Positions 41,614 to 50,679 of a DNA stretch of 64,000 nt are shown here, in pieces. How positions within the stretch are numbered: the stretch's first letter is position 1; every line of letters begins with the position of its first letter. Origin of the DNA: Bradyrhizobium sp. CCGUVB4N (GTDB lineage Bacteria > Pseudomonadota > Alphaproteobacteria > Rhizobiales > Xanthobacteraceae); contig NZ_JANADP010000001.1 in assembly GCF_024199945.1 (NCBI RefSeq), positions 6,944,001-7,008,000 of the forward strand. Reading direction: 5' to 3'. The translations under genes and the position numbers were made by a program. The notes below the pieces were generated by a model. It worked only from the letters and a program-made list of their open reading frames with translations, was not told the origin of the DNA and did not search any database.

Positions 41614-42645
41614 ATGACTCTCGTACTGGTTACCGGTGGCAGCGGTTTCATCGGACAGCATCTTGTCGAAGCGCTCCGCGCCCGTGGGCAGCGGGTACGT
41701 GTTCTCGATGTGCGACCGCCGGCCACGGCGAACACGGATGTTGAGTATGTGCATGGCTCGGTGCTGGACGGTGCCGCGGTCGATGCCGCGCTTTCGGGCA
41801 TAGATCAGGTCTATCACCTCGCCGGCCTGCCCGGCATGTGGGTCGCCAACAAGCAGGACTTCCACGACGTCAATTTCCGCGGCACCGAGGTCGTGCTTGC
41901 GGCTGCGATGAAGCACAACGTCTCGCGTTTCCTGCACTGCTCGACGGAATCGATCCTGTTTCCCTATGCGAACCTCAACGGCGTTGCCGCCGAGGAGGCG
42001 CTGCAGCCGGCTGACGCGATGCCGGGCGCCTATACGCGCTCGAAGTCGCTCGCCGAGCATCACGCTGCGAAAGCCGCAGCCAGCGGCTTCCCGCTCGTGA
42101 TCGGCACGCCGACGATGCCGATCGGCGCCGCCGACCACAATCTGACGCCGCCCACCGCGATGCTGTGGTACTTCCTGCAGAAGAAGGTGCAGCCGCATCT
42201 CGACTTCCTGGTCAACCTCGTCGACGTCCGCGACGTCGCGATGGGCCTGTTACTGACCATGGAGCGCGGCCGCACCGGTCAGCGCTACATCCTCGGCGGC
42301 GACTGCGTCCGGCTCGGCCAGATCCTGCGGATGATGTCGGCGATGAGCGGACGGCGGCAATACCCGGTCGTCGTTCCCGGCAAGATCGCCGAGCTCTCCG
42401 CCATCATGCTGGAATCGATCTCCGATCGCATCACGCACCGTCCACCCAACGGCACCGCCGAGGGCGTGCGCATCGCGCTCGCCGCAAGCGATCTTTCGAT
42501 CGGCAAGGCGCGTACCGAGCTCGGCTATGCGCCGCGCCCGATCGAACCGGTGCTGCACGAAACCATCACCCATCTGCTCGCCCGCAACGGCCAGCAGCCC
42601 TCCGGCGCCATCAAGCATCACGCGCTCTCCTCGCGCGCGAGCTAA
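41614..42645 (+). CDS. NAD-dependent epimerase/dehydratase (extended SDR)
   Basis: A 343-residue extended SDR. The nucleotide-binding motif is TGGSGFIG (residues 7-14), followed by DQVYHLAGLPG (the NAG-equivalent strand) and the YTRSK active-site pair (Tyr-x-x-x-Lys). The catalytic Ser/Thr is in LHCSTES. It resembles the sugar epimerase/dihydroflavonol reductase group, including hopanoid-associated HpnA-like proteins, but I cannot name the substrate. It starts 33 bases after the DUF962 gene and is followed 32 bases later by the methyltransferase-like gene, so the three may form an envelope-lipid operon. A long alternative frame upstream overlaps DUF962 and is rejected. Confidence 0.85.
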   Translation: MTLVLVTGGSGFIGQHLVEALRARGQRVRVLDVRPPATANTDVEYVHGSVLDGAAVDAALSGIDQVYHLAGLPGMWVANKQDFHDVNFRGTEVVLAAAMKHNVSRFLHCSTESILFPYANLNGVAAEEALQPADAMPGAYTRSKSLAEHHAAKAAASGFPLVIGTPTMPIGAADHNLTPPTAMLWYFLQKKVQPHLDFLVNLVDVRDVAMGLLLTMERGRTGQRYILGGDCVRLGQILRMMSAMSGRRQYPVVVPGKIAELSAIMLESISDRITHRPPNGTAEGVRIALAASDLSIGKARTELGYAPRPIEPVLHETITHLLARNGQQPSGAIKHHALSSRAS

Positions 42646-42676
42646 GGCCGCCGCCCAAACCAAAGAACCTTTCCGC

Positions 42677-43303
42677 ATGTCCTTCGATTTCAGCAAGCTT
42701 CTCTCCGTGGCCTGGGGTGGCTGGACCACGGCCTGGCCGACCGAACTCCTCGCCCTGATCTGGGTCGCCTTTCTCGCCAGCTGGGTGGGCGCCTCGTTCT
42801 GGCAGGGACAGACCAAGAAGCAGGTCATGACGCTGGAGTCGCAGCGCTATCGCCTGCCGATCCTGGTCGGCGGCATCCTGTACACGCCCTTTATTGCGGA
42901 GATCCTGGGCTGGAAGCCGCTCTGGGTGCTCGGCAACACCGGCATCGCCGTTGCCGCAATCCTCTCGGTCGCCGGCATCGCCTTCGCCTGGTGGGGCCGG
43001 CTGCATCTCGGAAAGTTCTGGTCCAACACCATCACCCACAAGGAAGATCACCGCGTCATCGACACCGGCCCTTACGGCATCGTGCGTCACCCGATCTACA
43101 CCGGGCTGATCTTCGGCATGCTGGTGACCGGCGTTGCGATCGGCCTGGTGACGACGATCCTCGGCGCCATCCTGATCTCGCTCGGCATGTGGCAGAAGGG
43201 CCGGATGGAAGAGGTGTTCCTGTCAAAGGAGCTCGGCGAGGACGCCTACGGCGCCTATTGCCGCCGTGTACCGATGATCATCCCGTTCACGTCGCCGCGG
43301 TGA
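42677..43303 (+). CDS. Isoprenylcysteine carboxyl methyltransferase (ICMT/PEMT) family protein
   Basis: A 208-residue inner-membrane protein with about five helices. The catalytic region near the C-terminus, WSNTITHKEDHRVIDTGPYG followed by IVRHPIYTG, is the phospholipid/isoprenylcysteine methyltransferase signature (RHPxYxG and the paired glutamates in GRMEEVFLSKELGEDAYGAY). It should transfer a methyl group from S-adenosylmethionine to a lipid or isoprenoid substrate in the membrane. Bacteria lack prenylated CAAX proteins, so the substrate is unknown. It follows the SDR gene closely. A degenerate palindrome lies in the 281 bases downstream. Confidence 0.85.
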   Translation: MSFDFSKLLSVAWGGWTTAWPTELLALIWVAFLASWVGASFWQGQTKKQVMTLESQRYRLPILVGGILYTPFIAEILGWKPLWVLGNTGIAVAAILSVAGIAFAWWGRLHLGKFWSNTITHKEDHRVIDTGPYGIVRHPIYTGLIFGMLVTGVAIGLVTTILGAILISLGMWQKGRMEEVFLSKELGEDAYGAYCRRVPMIIPFTSPR

Positions 43304-43584
43304 TGTAGCCCCTGAACTCGCCGGTATCGTCCTGGCTTTCGCCGGGACAGCAATGTGGTGGCGGCTGCCATGCAAATTCGGCGTGCAGCCATTTGCGCCG
43401 TGAACGGCTCGATCCGACCCTGCACAGGTTGACCTTTTTACCGCCACCCAGTTGGATGCGCGCGCAAAACGGCATGACGACGTTCCATCGTGGATCTGGA
43501 GAGGTCGACGACCCGGTCTGAGCCCGCGCGGGGCTTTGGACGATCCGTCGTTGGACAGTGCCGCAGGTTCGACAGGGGATTTTC

Positions 43585-44889
43585 ATGACATTTTCCAGCA
43601 TCTTCGCGCAGTTCGTCGCGTTCGTGGGCGGCATCGCGCTGCAATGGCGAAAGCTGTCGGGCACCACGCCCGCGCCGGCCTGGGGGCAGGCCCCGGCGAT
43701 TCCCGACGCGAAGCCGCAAGGCGCGCTGCCGACGCTGAAGATGCCGACCGCCCGCGGCTGGAGCGAGGGCCAGAAGCCGACGGTCGCGCCCGGGCTCAAG
43801 GTCAATGCGTTTGCCACCGGCCTCGACCATCCGCGCTGGATCGAGGTGCTGCCCAATGGCGACGTGCTGATTGCGGAAGCCACGCAGATCGCGGGTGCTC
43901 CGAGGTCGGTGTTCCACTACGCGATGCAGGCGACGATGCGGCGCGCCGCGGCACTCGGCGAGTCCGCCAACCGCATCACGCTCCTGCGCGACAAGGACGG
44001 CGACGGTGTCGCAGAACATCGCGGCGCCTTCATGGAGAACCTCAGCCAGCCGTTCGGCATGGCGCTGGTCGGCGACACCTTCTATGTCGGCAACACCGAC
44101 GGCGTGATGGCCTTCCCTTACGTCGCCAATGCCGACCGCATCACCGCGTCCGGCAAGCGGCTCACCACTTTCAAGCCCGCCGGCCACTGGACGCGCAGCC
44201 TGCTCGCGAGCCCCGACGGCAAGAAGCTCTATGCCGGCGTCGGCTCGCTCAGCAACATCGCCGAGATGGGCATGGAGGTCGAGGAAGGCCGCGCCGCGGT
44301 CTACGAGCTCGATCTCGTCGCCGGCACGCACCGCATCTTCGGCGCAGGCCTGCGCAACCCGGTTGGACTCGCATGGGAGCCCAACACGAACGTGCTCTGG
44401 ACCGTCGTCAACGAGCGCGACGGGCTCGGCGACGAGACGCCGCCGGATTACCTGACCTCGGTGCGTGATGGCGGCTTCTACGGCTGGCCCTATTGCTACT
44501 GGGGCAAGACGGTCGACGACCGCGTGCCGCAGGATCCCGCGATGGTCGCCAAGGCGCTGCAACCCGACTACGCGCTCGGTGGCCACACCGCTTCGCTCGG
44601 CCTGTGCTGGATGCCATCAGGCACCCTGCCGGGCTTCCCCGACGGCATGGTGATCGGCCAGCACGGCTCGTGGAATCGCAGCACGCTGTCCGGCTACAAA
44701 CTGGTGTTCATCCCGTTCGAGAACGGCAAGCCGTCCGGCCCCGGCCGCGACATCCTGTCGGGCTTCCTGTCCCCGGACGAGAAGGAATCCTACGGCCGCC
44801 CGGTCGGCGTCGTGATCGGCCCCGACAAGAAGTCGCTGCTGATGGCCGACGACGTCGGCAACGTAATCTGGCGCGTGACGGGCGCTTGA
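43585..44889 (+). CDS. PQQ-type sugar/sorbosone dehydrogenase (six-bladed beta-propeller)
   Basis: A 434-residue protein with a six-bladed beta-propeller fold of the L-sorbosone/glucose dehydrogenase group. Visible hallmarks are LDHPRWIEVLPNGDVLIAEA (about 80-99), RNPVGLAWEPNTNVLWTVVN, and QHGSWNRSTLSGYKLVFIP. The N-terminus has a hydrophobic stretch (FSSIFAQFVAFVGGIALQW) that may anchor it to the inner membrane, facing the periplasm. PQQ would be the cofactor. The ATG at 43585 has AGGGG nine bases upstream and is preferred over a start nine codons earlier. It converges on the aspartate dehydrogenase gene, with their stop codons only 3 bases apart. Confidence 0.87.
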   Translation: MTFSSIFAQFVAFVGGIALQWRKLSGTTPAPAWGQAPAIPDAKPQGALPTLKMPTARGWSEGQKPTVAPGLKVNAFATGLDHPRWIEVLPNGDVLIAEATQIAGAPRSVFHYAMQATMRRAAALGESANRITLLRDKDGDGVAEHRGAFMENLSQPFGMALVGDTFYVGNTDGVMAFPYVANADRITASGKRLTTFKPAGHWTRSLLASPDGKKLYAGVGSLSNIAEMGMEVEEGRAAVYELDLVAGTHRIFGAGLRNPVGLAWEPNTNVLWTVVNERDGLGDETPPDYLTSVRDGGFYGWPYCYWGKTVDDRVPQDPAMVAKALQPDYALGGHTASLGLCWMPSGTLPGFPDGMVIGQHGSWNRSTLSGYKLVFIPFENGKPSGPGRDILSGFLSPDEKESYGRPVGVVIGPDKKSLLMADDVGNVIWRVTGA

Positions 44890-44892
44890 GGA

Positions 44893-45717
44893 TTACGTTC
44901 CAACGCAAAGCGTAGCGCGCTGCTTCTTCAGCAGCGCGATCACGGACAGCGCGGTGATCATCCCGGTCTTGGGATTTTCGGACGGGATGTTCTCGATGCC
45001 CATCGAGAACCGCGCCGAATCCGCCTCGACCTCGATGCGATGAACGTTGCGCGTCACGGTGGGGTCGGCCCAAACCTGCATCTGGGTGCGATCCGGCCCG
45101 ATGCCCGCCAGCGACAGCGCAACGGCGACATTGACGTTCGCCGGAAAGCCCTTCGCCGCGTCGCGCGCGCTGCCTTCGAACAGCTTGAGCGGCTCGCGCA
45201 GATTGTCGATGTCGATGTTGTTCTGAACGATGAACGGTGCGCCCTTCAGCCCGTCGACCGGCTTGCGCGTGACCATCTTCACCGAATGAATGGTGCCGAC
45301 CGCAGCCGCGTTGACCGCGTCGAGCCCGATCAGCGCGCCGGTCGGGACGAGGATGCGACCGCCATTGGCGCGGGCGAGATCGATCAGATCATCATTGTCG
45401 AGCAATCCGCCGACGCTGACCACGACCGCGGACCTGCCGCGCTTCACCGCCGGCTCGACGATCGCACGCAACTGGCTGCTCGGCGCGCACTCGACGACGA
45501 TGTCGGCGGCGTCGCCGAGCTGGTCGATCGGCAGGATTTGCGGCAGATGGCGAAGGCCGTTCAGAAATGCCTGATGCTTGGCGGGATCGCGCACGGCCAC
45601 GGCCGACAGCGTCAGGCCCTCGATGCCTTGATCGAGCGCGGTCGCGATCTTGGTGCCGATCGAGCCCAGGCCCGCGATGGCCACCCGCAATTCGTTGGAA
45701 GCTTTTTGTCCGCTCAT
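44893..45717 (-). CDS. Aspartate dehydrogenase (NadX-like)
   Basis: A 274-residue NAD(P)-dependent enzyme predicted to oxidise L-aspartate to iminoaspartate/oxaloacetate, or to act in NAD biosynthesis. The motif GLGSIG is at 16-21; the catalytic-domain hallmarks GALIGLDAVNAA and FPANVNVAVALSLAGIGPD are those of the AspDH family. The ATG at 45715-45717 is preferred over a start seven codons upstream. The LysR gene lies 37 bases upstream on the same strand and may share a promoter, so the gene might be part of the adjoining tartrate or dicarboxylate module. Confidence 0.85.
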   Translation of the reverse strand: MSGQKASNELRVAIAGLGSIGTKIATALDQGIEGLTLSAVAVRDPAKHQAFLNGLRHLPQILPIDQLGDAADIVVECAPSSQLRAIVEPAVKRGRSAVVVSVGGLLDNDDLIDLARANGGRILVPTGALIGLDAVNAAAVGTIHSVKMVTRKPVDGLKGAPFIVQNNIDIDNLREPLKLFEGSARDAAKGFPANVNVAVALSLAGIGPDRTQMQVWADPTVTRNVHRIEVEADSARFSMGIENIPSENPKTGMITALSVIALLKKQRATLCVGT

Positions 45718-45754
45718 CGCATCACACCCTATGTCCAAACCCAGTCATAACCGC

Positions 45755-46672
45755 TCACGCCTCCCGCGCATAGCTGCGCAGGCGCGCCTCGAGCACTGCG
45801 AGCATCGCATCGCGGGCCGGATCGCGCGAGCCGCGTAACCAGGCCGCGGCCAGCGGCAGCCGGCCGACGGGGCCGCTCTGCTTCGGCCGGAGCGGCACGA
45901 AGCGCACGCCCGTCACCGCCATCCGCGTGGTCCAGCGCGGTACGATGGCGACGCCGAGCTTCGTTGCCACCAGATGGATGATGGTCTGCTTCTCGTCGGC
46001 GACCTGCACGATGCGCGGCGTCAAGCCGGCCTGCTCGAACAGTTTTATCGTGAGGTCGTGGCTATGTGGTCGCGAGCGGCGGTCAGGGACGAGCATGGCT
46101 TCGTCGGCGATGTCGGCCAGCGTGATCGACTTGCGCCCGGCGAGCGCGTGGCGCTGCGGAAACGCGACGATCGCGGTTTCCTGAAGCAGAGGCCGAAACT
46201 CGAGCCGCTTGTCCGCCCGGTCGGGCGGACGGACGAAGGCGAGATCGAGCGCGCCGGTCAGGACCTTGGGCAACAGCCGGACGGTCTTGTCCTCCAGAAG
46301 CTGCACCGCGACCTCCGGATGTTTTGTCCGGAAATCGCGCAGTAGCGGCGGCAGCAACCCGGCCGCGGCGCTGTCGATGGCGCCGACCCGCAGCCGCCGC
46401 GCAGCGCCCGCCCGCGAGCGATTGCGCAGATTGCTCTCCACGGCCTCGACCCGGGCAAGGATGGCGCGGGCGTCGCGCAGCAGCGACGTGCCGTCCTCGG
46501 TGAGCGAGACCGCGCGGGTCGTGCGCGCGAACAGCCGCGTTCCCAGATCCTCTTCCAAAAGCCTGATCTGGCGCCCGAGCGCCGACGGCAGCATCTGGAG
46601 ATGCTGCGCGGCGCGGCCGAAATGCAGCTGCTCGGCCGCCGCCACGAAGCATCGCAACTGATGCAATTCCAT
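45755..46672 (-). CDS. LysR family transcriptional regulator (tartrate/dicarboxylate module)
   Basis: A 305-residue LysR regulator. The N-terminal winged helix-turn-helix covers residues 1-60 (MELHQLRCFVAAAEQLHFG, then LQMLPSALGRQIRLLEEDLG); the rest is the effector domain. It belongs to the CatR/BenM/HcaR-like group. It is divergent from the MFS and tartrate-dehydrogenase genes, with a perfect TTATA-N11-TATAA box (46703-46723) between, fitting control of both directions. The effector is probably the substrate, such as tartrate or malate, but that is inferred from the neighbours. Confidence 0.92.
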   Translation of the reverse strand: MELHQLRCFVAAAEQLHFGRAAQHLQMLPSALGRQIRLLEEDLGTRLFARTTRAVSLTEDGTSLLRDARAILARVEAVESNLRNRSRAGAARRLRVGAIDSAAAGLLPPLLRDFRTKHPEVAVQLLEDKTVRLLPKVLTGALDLAFVRPPDRADKRLEFRPLLQETAIVAFPQRHALAGRKSITLADIADEAMLVPDRRSRPHSHDLTIKLFEQAGLTPRIVQVADEKQTIIHLVATKLGVAIVPRWTTRMAVTGVRFVPLRPKQSGPVGRLPLAAAWLRGSRDPARDAMLAVLEARLRSYAREA

Positions 46673-46702
46673 TCCGGATCCTCTCGTCTCGCCGTCGGAG
46701 GA

Positions 46703-46723
46703 TTATATCATTTTTTTGTATAA
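46703..46723. promoter_or_regulatory. LysR-type binding box (T-N11-A)
   Basis: TTATA-N11-TATAA lies 31 bases upstream of the LysR start and 81 bases upstream of the MFS start. The spacing of 11 and the dyad symmetry match the general LysR recognition rule. It is unusually AT-rich for this genome. Confidence 0.65.
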
Positions 46724-46803
46724 ACCAGTGCCAATTGAGTCCGCCAGCCGCTCCCGCCTAGGCTCGCTGCCACACAACAAGCCGGAACCGTGGGGAGGCC
46801 AGA

Positions 46804-48102
46804 GTGGCGAGCGAGATTCAGACGCGCGTGCTGCGCAAGATCACCTGGCGCATCGTTCCCTTCATCATGCTGCTCTACTTCGTGGCCTTCATCGACCGCG
46901 TCAATATCGGCTTTGCTTCGCTGACGATGAACAAGGACATCGGCCTGTCGCCGACCGTCTACGGTTTTGGCGCCGGCATCTTCTTCTGGGGCTATTTCCT
47001 GTTCGAGGTGCCCTCCAACATCATCCTGCACAAGGTCGGCGCGCGGATCTGGATCGCGCGGGTGATGATCACCTGGGGCATGGTCTCGGCGGCGATGGCG
47101 TTCGTGCAAGGCGCGACCAGCTTCTACATCCTGCGCTTCCTGCTCGGCGTCGCGGAAGCCGGCTTCTTTCCCGGCATCATCCTCTATCTCTCCTACTGGT
47201 TCCCCGCACGCCAGCGCGCCGCGGTGACCGCATTGTTCATGGCGGCAGCACCACTCTCGACCGTGCTGGGTTCGCCGGTGTCCGGTGCACTGCTGGAGAT
47301 GGACGGCCTGCTCGGCTTCAAGGGCTGGCAATGGCTGTTCGTGCTGGAGGCGCTGCCGGCCGTGCTGCTCGGCTTCGTCGTGCTGGCCTTCCTGACCGAT
47401 CGCCCGGAGAAAGCAAAATGGCTCGCCGATGACGAGCGCCGCTGGCTGGTCGAGACCATGAACGAGGAGACCACCAGCAAGGCCGCGACTGCGAGCCACA
47501 GCATCTGGCGCGGGCTGGCCGATCCGCGCGTGCTGGCGCTGTCGCTGATCTATTTCGGCACCTCGGCCGGCCTCTACACGCTCGGCGTCTGGGCGCCGCA
47601 GATCATCAAGCAGTTCGGCCTGTCTTCGCTCCAGGTCGGCTTCCTCAACGCGTTGCCGGCCACGGCGGCAGTCGTCGCCATGGTGCTGTGGGCGCGGCAT
47701 TCGGACCGCACCGGCGAGCGCACCTGGCACGTCGTGCTCGCCTGCCTGATTGCCGCCGTGGGCCTCGCCTATGCCGGCCTTGCATCCGGCGTCGTCGCGG
47801 TGCTCGTCGCGCTGACGCTCGTCAATATCGGCATCTCCTCCGCAAAGCCGCCGCTCTGGAGCATGCCGACGCTGTTCCTCTCCGGCCCCGCGGCCGCGGC
47901 GGGCATTGCCACCATCAACTCGATCGGCAATCTCGGCGGCTTCGTCGGTCCGGCCATGATCGGCTGGATCAAGGACCAGACCGGCAGTTTTGTCGGCGGT
48001 CTGTACTTCGTCAGTGGCCTGCTCGTTCTCTCGGCGGTGCTGACCCTGCTATTGTCGCGCGCGCAGACCGCGCCCGTCGAACCCGTCCCGCAATCCCACT
48101 GA
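46804..48102 (+). CDS. MFS transporter, anion:cation symporter (tartrate/phthalate) type
   Basis: A 432-residue 12-helix carrier. The beginning LRKITWRIVPFIMLLYFVAF followed by IDRVNIGFASLTMNKDIGLS is diagnostic of the ACS family that includes TtuB (tartrate), phthalate, 4-hydroxyphenylacetate and glucarate importers. The middle LGVAEAGFFPGIILYLSYWF is another family hallmark. The GTG at 46804 has GGGGAGG seven bases upstream. It is the first gene of a two-gene unit with the dehydrogenase 21 bases downstream, and is divergent from a LysR regulator, so it probably imports the substrate of that enzyme. Confidence 0.93.
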   Translation: MASEIQTRVLRKITWRIVPFIMLLYFVAFIDRVNIGFASLTMNKDIGLSPTVYGFGAGIFFWGYFLFEVPSNIILHKVGARIWIARVMITWGMVSAAMAFVQGATSFYILRFLLGVAEAGFFPGIILYLSYWFPARQRAAVTALFMAAAPLSTVLGSPVSGALLEMDGLLGFKGWQWLFVLEALPAVLLGFVVLAFLTDRPEKAKWLADDERRWLVETMNEETTSKAATASHSIWRGLADPRVLALSLIYFGTSAGLYTLGVWAPQIIKQFGLSSLQVGFLNALPATAAVVAMVLWARHSDRTGERTWHVVLACLIAAVGLAYAGLASGVVAVLVALTLVNIGISSAKPPLWSMPTLFLSGPAAAAGIATINSIGNLGGFVGPAMIGWIKDQTGSFVGGLYFVSGLLVLSAVLTLLLSRAQTAPVEPVPQSH

Positions 48103-48123
48103 CACCCCAAACGGAGCACATCC

Positions 48124-49197
48124 ATGCGCACCCATTCGATCGCAGCCATTCCCGCCGACGGCATCGGCCCCGAGGTGATCTCGGCCGGAATCCGCGTGCT
48201 GGAGGCGCTGGCAAAACGCAGCGGCGACCTCGCCTTCAACGTCAAGACCTTCGACTGGGGCTCGGACTATTACAAGAAGCACGGCGTGATGATGCCGGCG
48301 GACGGCCTTGCTGAGCTGAAGACATTCGACGCGATCTATTTCGGCGCGGTCGGCGCGCCCGACGTGCCCGATCACATCACGCTGTGGGGCCTGCGCCTGC
48401 CGATCTGCCAGGGCTTTGACCAGTACGCCAATGTGCGGCCGACCAAGATCCTGCCCGGTGTCGCCTCGCCGCTGCGCAATGTCGGCGTCGGCGATCTCGA
48501 CTGGGTGATCGTGCGCGAGAACTCGGAAGGCGAATATGCCGGCATGGGCGGCCGCGCGCATAAGGGTCTGCCGGAAGAGGTCGGCACCGAAGTGGCCGTC
48601 TTCACCCGCGTCGGCGTGACCCGGATCATGCGCTACGCATTCCAGCTCGCGCAATCGCGTCCGCGCAAATTCCTGACCGTGGTGACCAAGTCGAACGCGC
48701 AGCGCCACGGCATGGTGATGTGGGACGAGATCGCCGCTGAAGTTGCGACCGAATTCCCCGACGTCACCTGGGACAAGATGCTGGTCGACGCCATGACCGT
48801 GCGCATGACGCTGCATCCGAAGAGCCTCGACACCATCGTGGCGACCAACCTCCACGCCGACATTCTCTCGGACCTCGCCGGCGCGCTTGCCGGCAGCCTC
48901 GGCGTGGCTCCGACCGGCAACATCGATCCGCAGCGCCGCTTCCCCTCGATGTTCGAACCGATTCACGGCTCGGCCTTCGACATCACCGGCAAGGGCATCG
49001 CCAACCCGGTCGCGACATTCTGGACCGGCGCACAGATGCTCGAGCATCTCGGCGAGAAGGATGCCGCCGCGCGCCTGATGAAGGCCGTCGAGCAGGTCTG
49101 CGCCGCCGGCGTGCTGACGCCCGATGTCGGCGGCAAGGCGACCACGAAGGAAGTGACGGATGCCGTGATCGACGCGATCCACGGCTCGAACGTCTAG
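48124..49197 (+). CDS. Tartrate dehydrogenase / D-malate dehydrogenase
   Basis: A 357-residue NAD-dependent beta-hydroxyacid dehydrogenase of the isopropylmalate/isocitrate family. Typical motifs are IPADGIGPEV at 9-18, RENSEGEYAGMGGR (which distinguishes tartrate/D-malate enzymes from LeuB), TVRMTLHPKSLDTIVATNL, and FEPIHGSAFDITGKGIANP near the C-terminus. Reactions known for this group are oxidation of tartrate to oxaloglycolate, decarboxylation of D-malate to pyruvate, and of meso-tartrate. Which is main here is undecided. It follows the ACS-type transporter by 21 bases with AACGGAGC as ribosome-binding site. Confidence 0.93.
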   Translation: MRTHSIAAIPADGIGPEVISAGIRVLEALAKRSGDLAFNVKTFDWGSDYYKKHGVMMPADGLAELKTFDAIYFGAVGAPDVPDHITLWGLRLPICQGFDQYANVRPTKILPGVASPLRNVGVGDLDWVIVRENSEGEYAGMGGRAHKGLPEEVGTEVAVFTRVGVTRIMRYAFQLAQSRPRKFLTVVTKSNAQRHGMVMWDEIAAEVATEFPDVTWDKMLVDAMTVRMTLHPKSLDTIVATNLHADILSDLAGALAGSLGVAPTGNIDPQRRFPSMFEPIHGSAFDITGKGIANPVATFWTGAQMLEHLGEKDAAARLMKAVEQVCAAGVLTPDVGGKATTKEVTDAVIDAIHGSNV

Positions 49198-49204
49198 AGG
49201 AAAG

Positions 49205-50152
49205 CTACTTCCGCCGTGAAGGTGCCGCCGCCGGCGGCACCACCATTGCGGCCGCGGCGTCCGGCGGCGTCAGATGCCGCGGGACGATGATGGATTGGCC
49301 CGGAGTGAGCGTTGCGTTCTCCGGCAGTGAGTTGCTCTGCGCGAGCGACCACAGCGGCACGCGGTTGGCGGCGGCGATGCTCTCCATGGTGTCGCCGCGA
49401 CGCACCGGCAAACGCACGCCGCTGTCCCACAATTCGACCAGCGAGTCGCCCGGCACGAGATAGCGCAGCGGTACCGAATCGGCCTCGGTCTGCGCCGCCT
49501 GGATCCGCGGCAACTGCGTCACCATCTCGACGATCTGGCGGTGAATGTCGTCCGACTTCTCGATGTTGATGTGCGAGACGCGGCTGTTCTGCTTCAGGTC
49601 ATAGCTCGCATAATGGCCGCGGAAGCCCGGCACCGCGACCACATTGCCGCCGCCGAGCACACTGTCGGAGAGGAAGATGTTGATGAAGCGCTCGACATTG
49701 AGCGGCACGTCATCGGTCGCATGGGCGGGATCGATGGTGATGACGAGGCTGATCGGGATGTTCTCCTTGGCCGCCATCTCGGAGATGAGAACCGAGCACA
49801 GGCCGCCCATGGAGTGGCCCATCAGCACGATCGGCGCCGGGCTCTCCTTGTAGCTGGCGATGGCGCGATTGCCGATCAGCCGGCACAGAGTGAACTCGTA
49901 GACGTCGGCCGAGAAGCCGGCTGCCGTGAGCTTCTCGCTGAGCCGGTCCATGCCGGTCGAGAAGATCGGCCCCATGGCGCCGCGGAACAGGTAGATCTTC
50001 GGCGGCGGCAGCGGCTCAGCCGGCGGAGGTGGCGGCGCGACAGCGGGGGCCGCAGCCGGCTTCGACTTGGCGGGCGAGGCTGTGGCCAGACAAGGGTTCA
50101 AGGCGAGCAGCGCAAAAGCTGCCAGCACCACAAGTCGCCTTGGATCAATCAT
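49205..50152 (-). CDS. Secreted serine hydrolase with C-terminal LysM domain
   Basis: A 315-residue exported alpha/beta-hydrolase-like protein. Residues 1-25 form the signal peptide, followed by a Pro/Ala-rich linker. The nucleophile elbow GHSMGG places Ser114 in a lipase-like fold. At the end (about 250-297) a LysM domain reads PVRRGDTMESIAAANRVPL followed by NATLTPGQSIIVP, which should bind peptidoglycan. The ATG at 50152 is chosen (the frame opens ten codons earlier). It is a paralogue of the gene at 53336. Its stop is 8 bases from the convergent dehydrogenase. Substrate is not known; it may act on lipids or wall-linked esters in the periplasm. Confidence 0.87.
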   Translation of the reverse strand: MIDPRRLVVLAAFALLALNPCLATASPAKSKPAAAPAVAPPPPPAEPLPPPKIYLFRGAMGPIFSTGMDRLSEKLTAAGFSADVYEFTLCRLIGNRAIASYKESPAPIVLMGHSMGGLCSVLISEMAAKENIPISLVITIDPAHATDDVPLNVERFINIFLSDSVLGGGNVVAVPGFRGHYASYDLKQNSRVSHINIEKSDDIHRQIVEMVTQLPRIQAAQTEADSVPLRYLVPGDSLVELWDSGVRLPVRRGDTMESIAAANRVPLWSLAQSNSLPENATLTPGQSIIVPRHLTPPDAAAAMVVPPAAAPSRRK

Positions 50153-50295
50153 CAAGTCCTGCAGTCCCACAACGGAAGGCACAGGCCTCCCCCGCGGCGC
50201 TTAGTGACCCCAGATTGGGCGGTTTTTGGGGCACGGAACCGTGGCCACGGCCGACCAGCAATAGCCCTCACTCCGACCATATCAACATCCTGGCC

Positions 50296-50679
50296 TCACC
50301 TAAACGGAGCCAATGGCTCGGCTTCGCACGCCTCGGACAATACCGAACTCTGGATTCCCTTGTACTCGTCATTGTCGAAGAAAACCGAATAAGCAGGCGG
50401 TCCGCCCGCCGATGGGCCTGTCTGCCTCAGGCACACGAAATACGATCCGGGCCCATGGTCGCTGTAGCGAACGGCCGATGTCTCGAGGCCTCCGCCCAGC
50501 TTGGCCTCCGCGGCTGCTTTCCTCACCCCGTCCTGCACCGCCTTGGCGCCCGGCGCACGCGAGGGATGATAGGCCGGAGGCAGATTCGCGCTCGACGCGC
50601 ATCCCGCCAGCAACAGCGCCAGGACAGCGGCCAGCGCCCGCGGAGATGCGCGGTGCCGCGTTCGATACTTGCGTGTCAT
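50296..50679 (-). CDS. Small lipoprotein of unknown function
   Basis: A 127-residue predicted lipoprotein. The signal segment (ALAAVLALLLAG-C) ends in the lipobox LAGC with Cys27. The mature part is small and soluble (GPGSYFVCLRQTGPSAGGPP, EYKGIQSSVLSEAC). Two further cysteines may form a disulfide. The ATG at 50677-50679 overlaps the stop of the upstream small gene by four bases (ATGA), suggesting coupled translation. I do not recognise the family; it resembles small conserved lipoproteins of Bradyrhizobium. Confidence 0.78.
   Translation of the reverse strand: MTRKYRTRHRASPRALAAVLALLLAGCASSANLPPAYHPSRAPGAKAVQDGVRKAAAEAKLGGGLETSAVRYSDHGPGSYFVCLRQTGPSAGGPPAYSVFFDNDEYKGIQSSVLSEACEAEPLAPFR

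Noticed and set aside
43304..43584. Possible sixth palindromic repeat (TCCTGGCTTTCGCCGGGACA)
   Set aside because: Only a short hairpin resembling a known element is present; the second half is missing, so it was not listed as a repeat.
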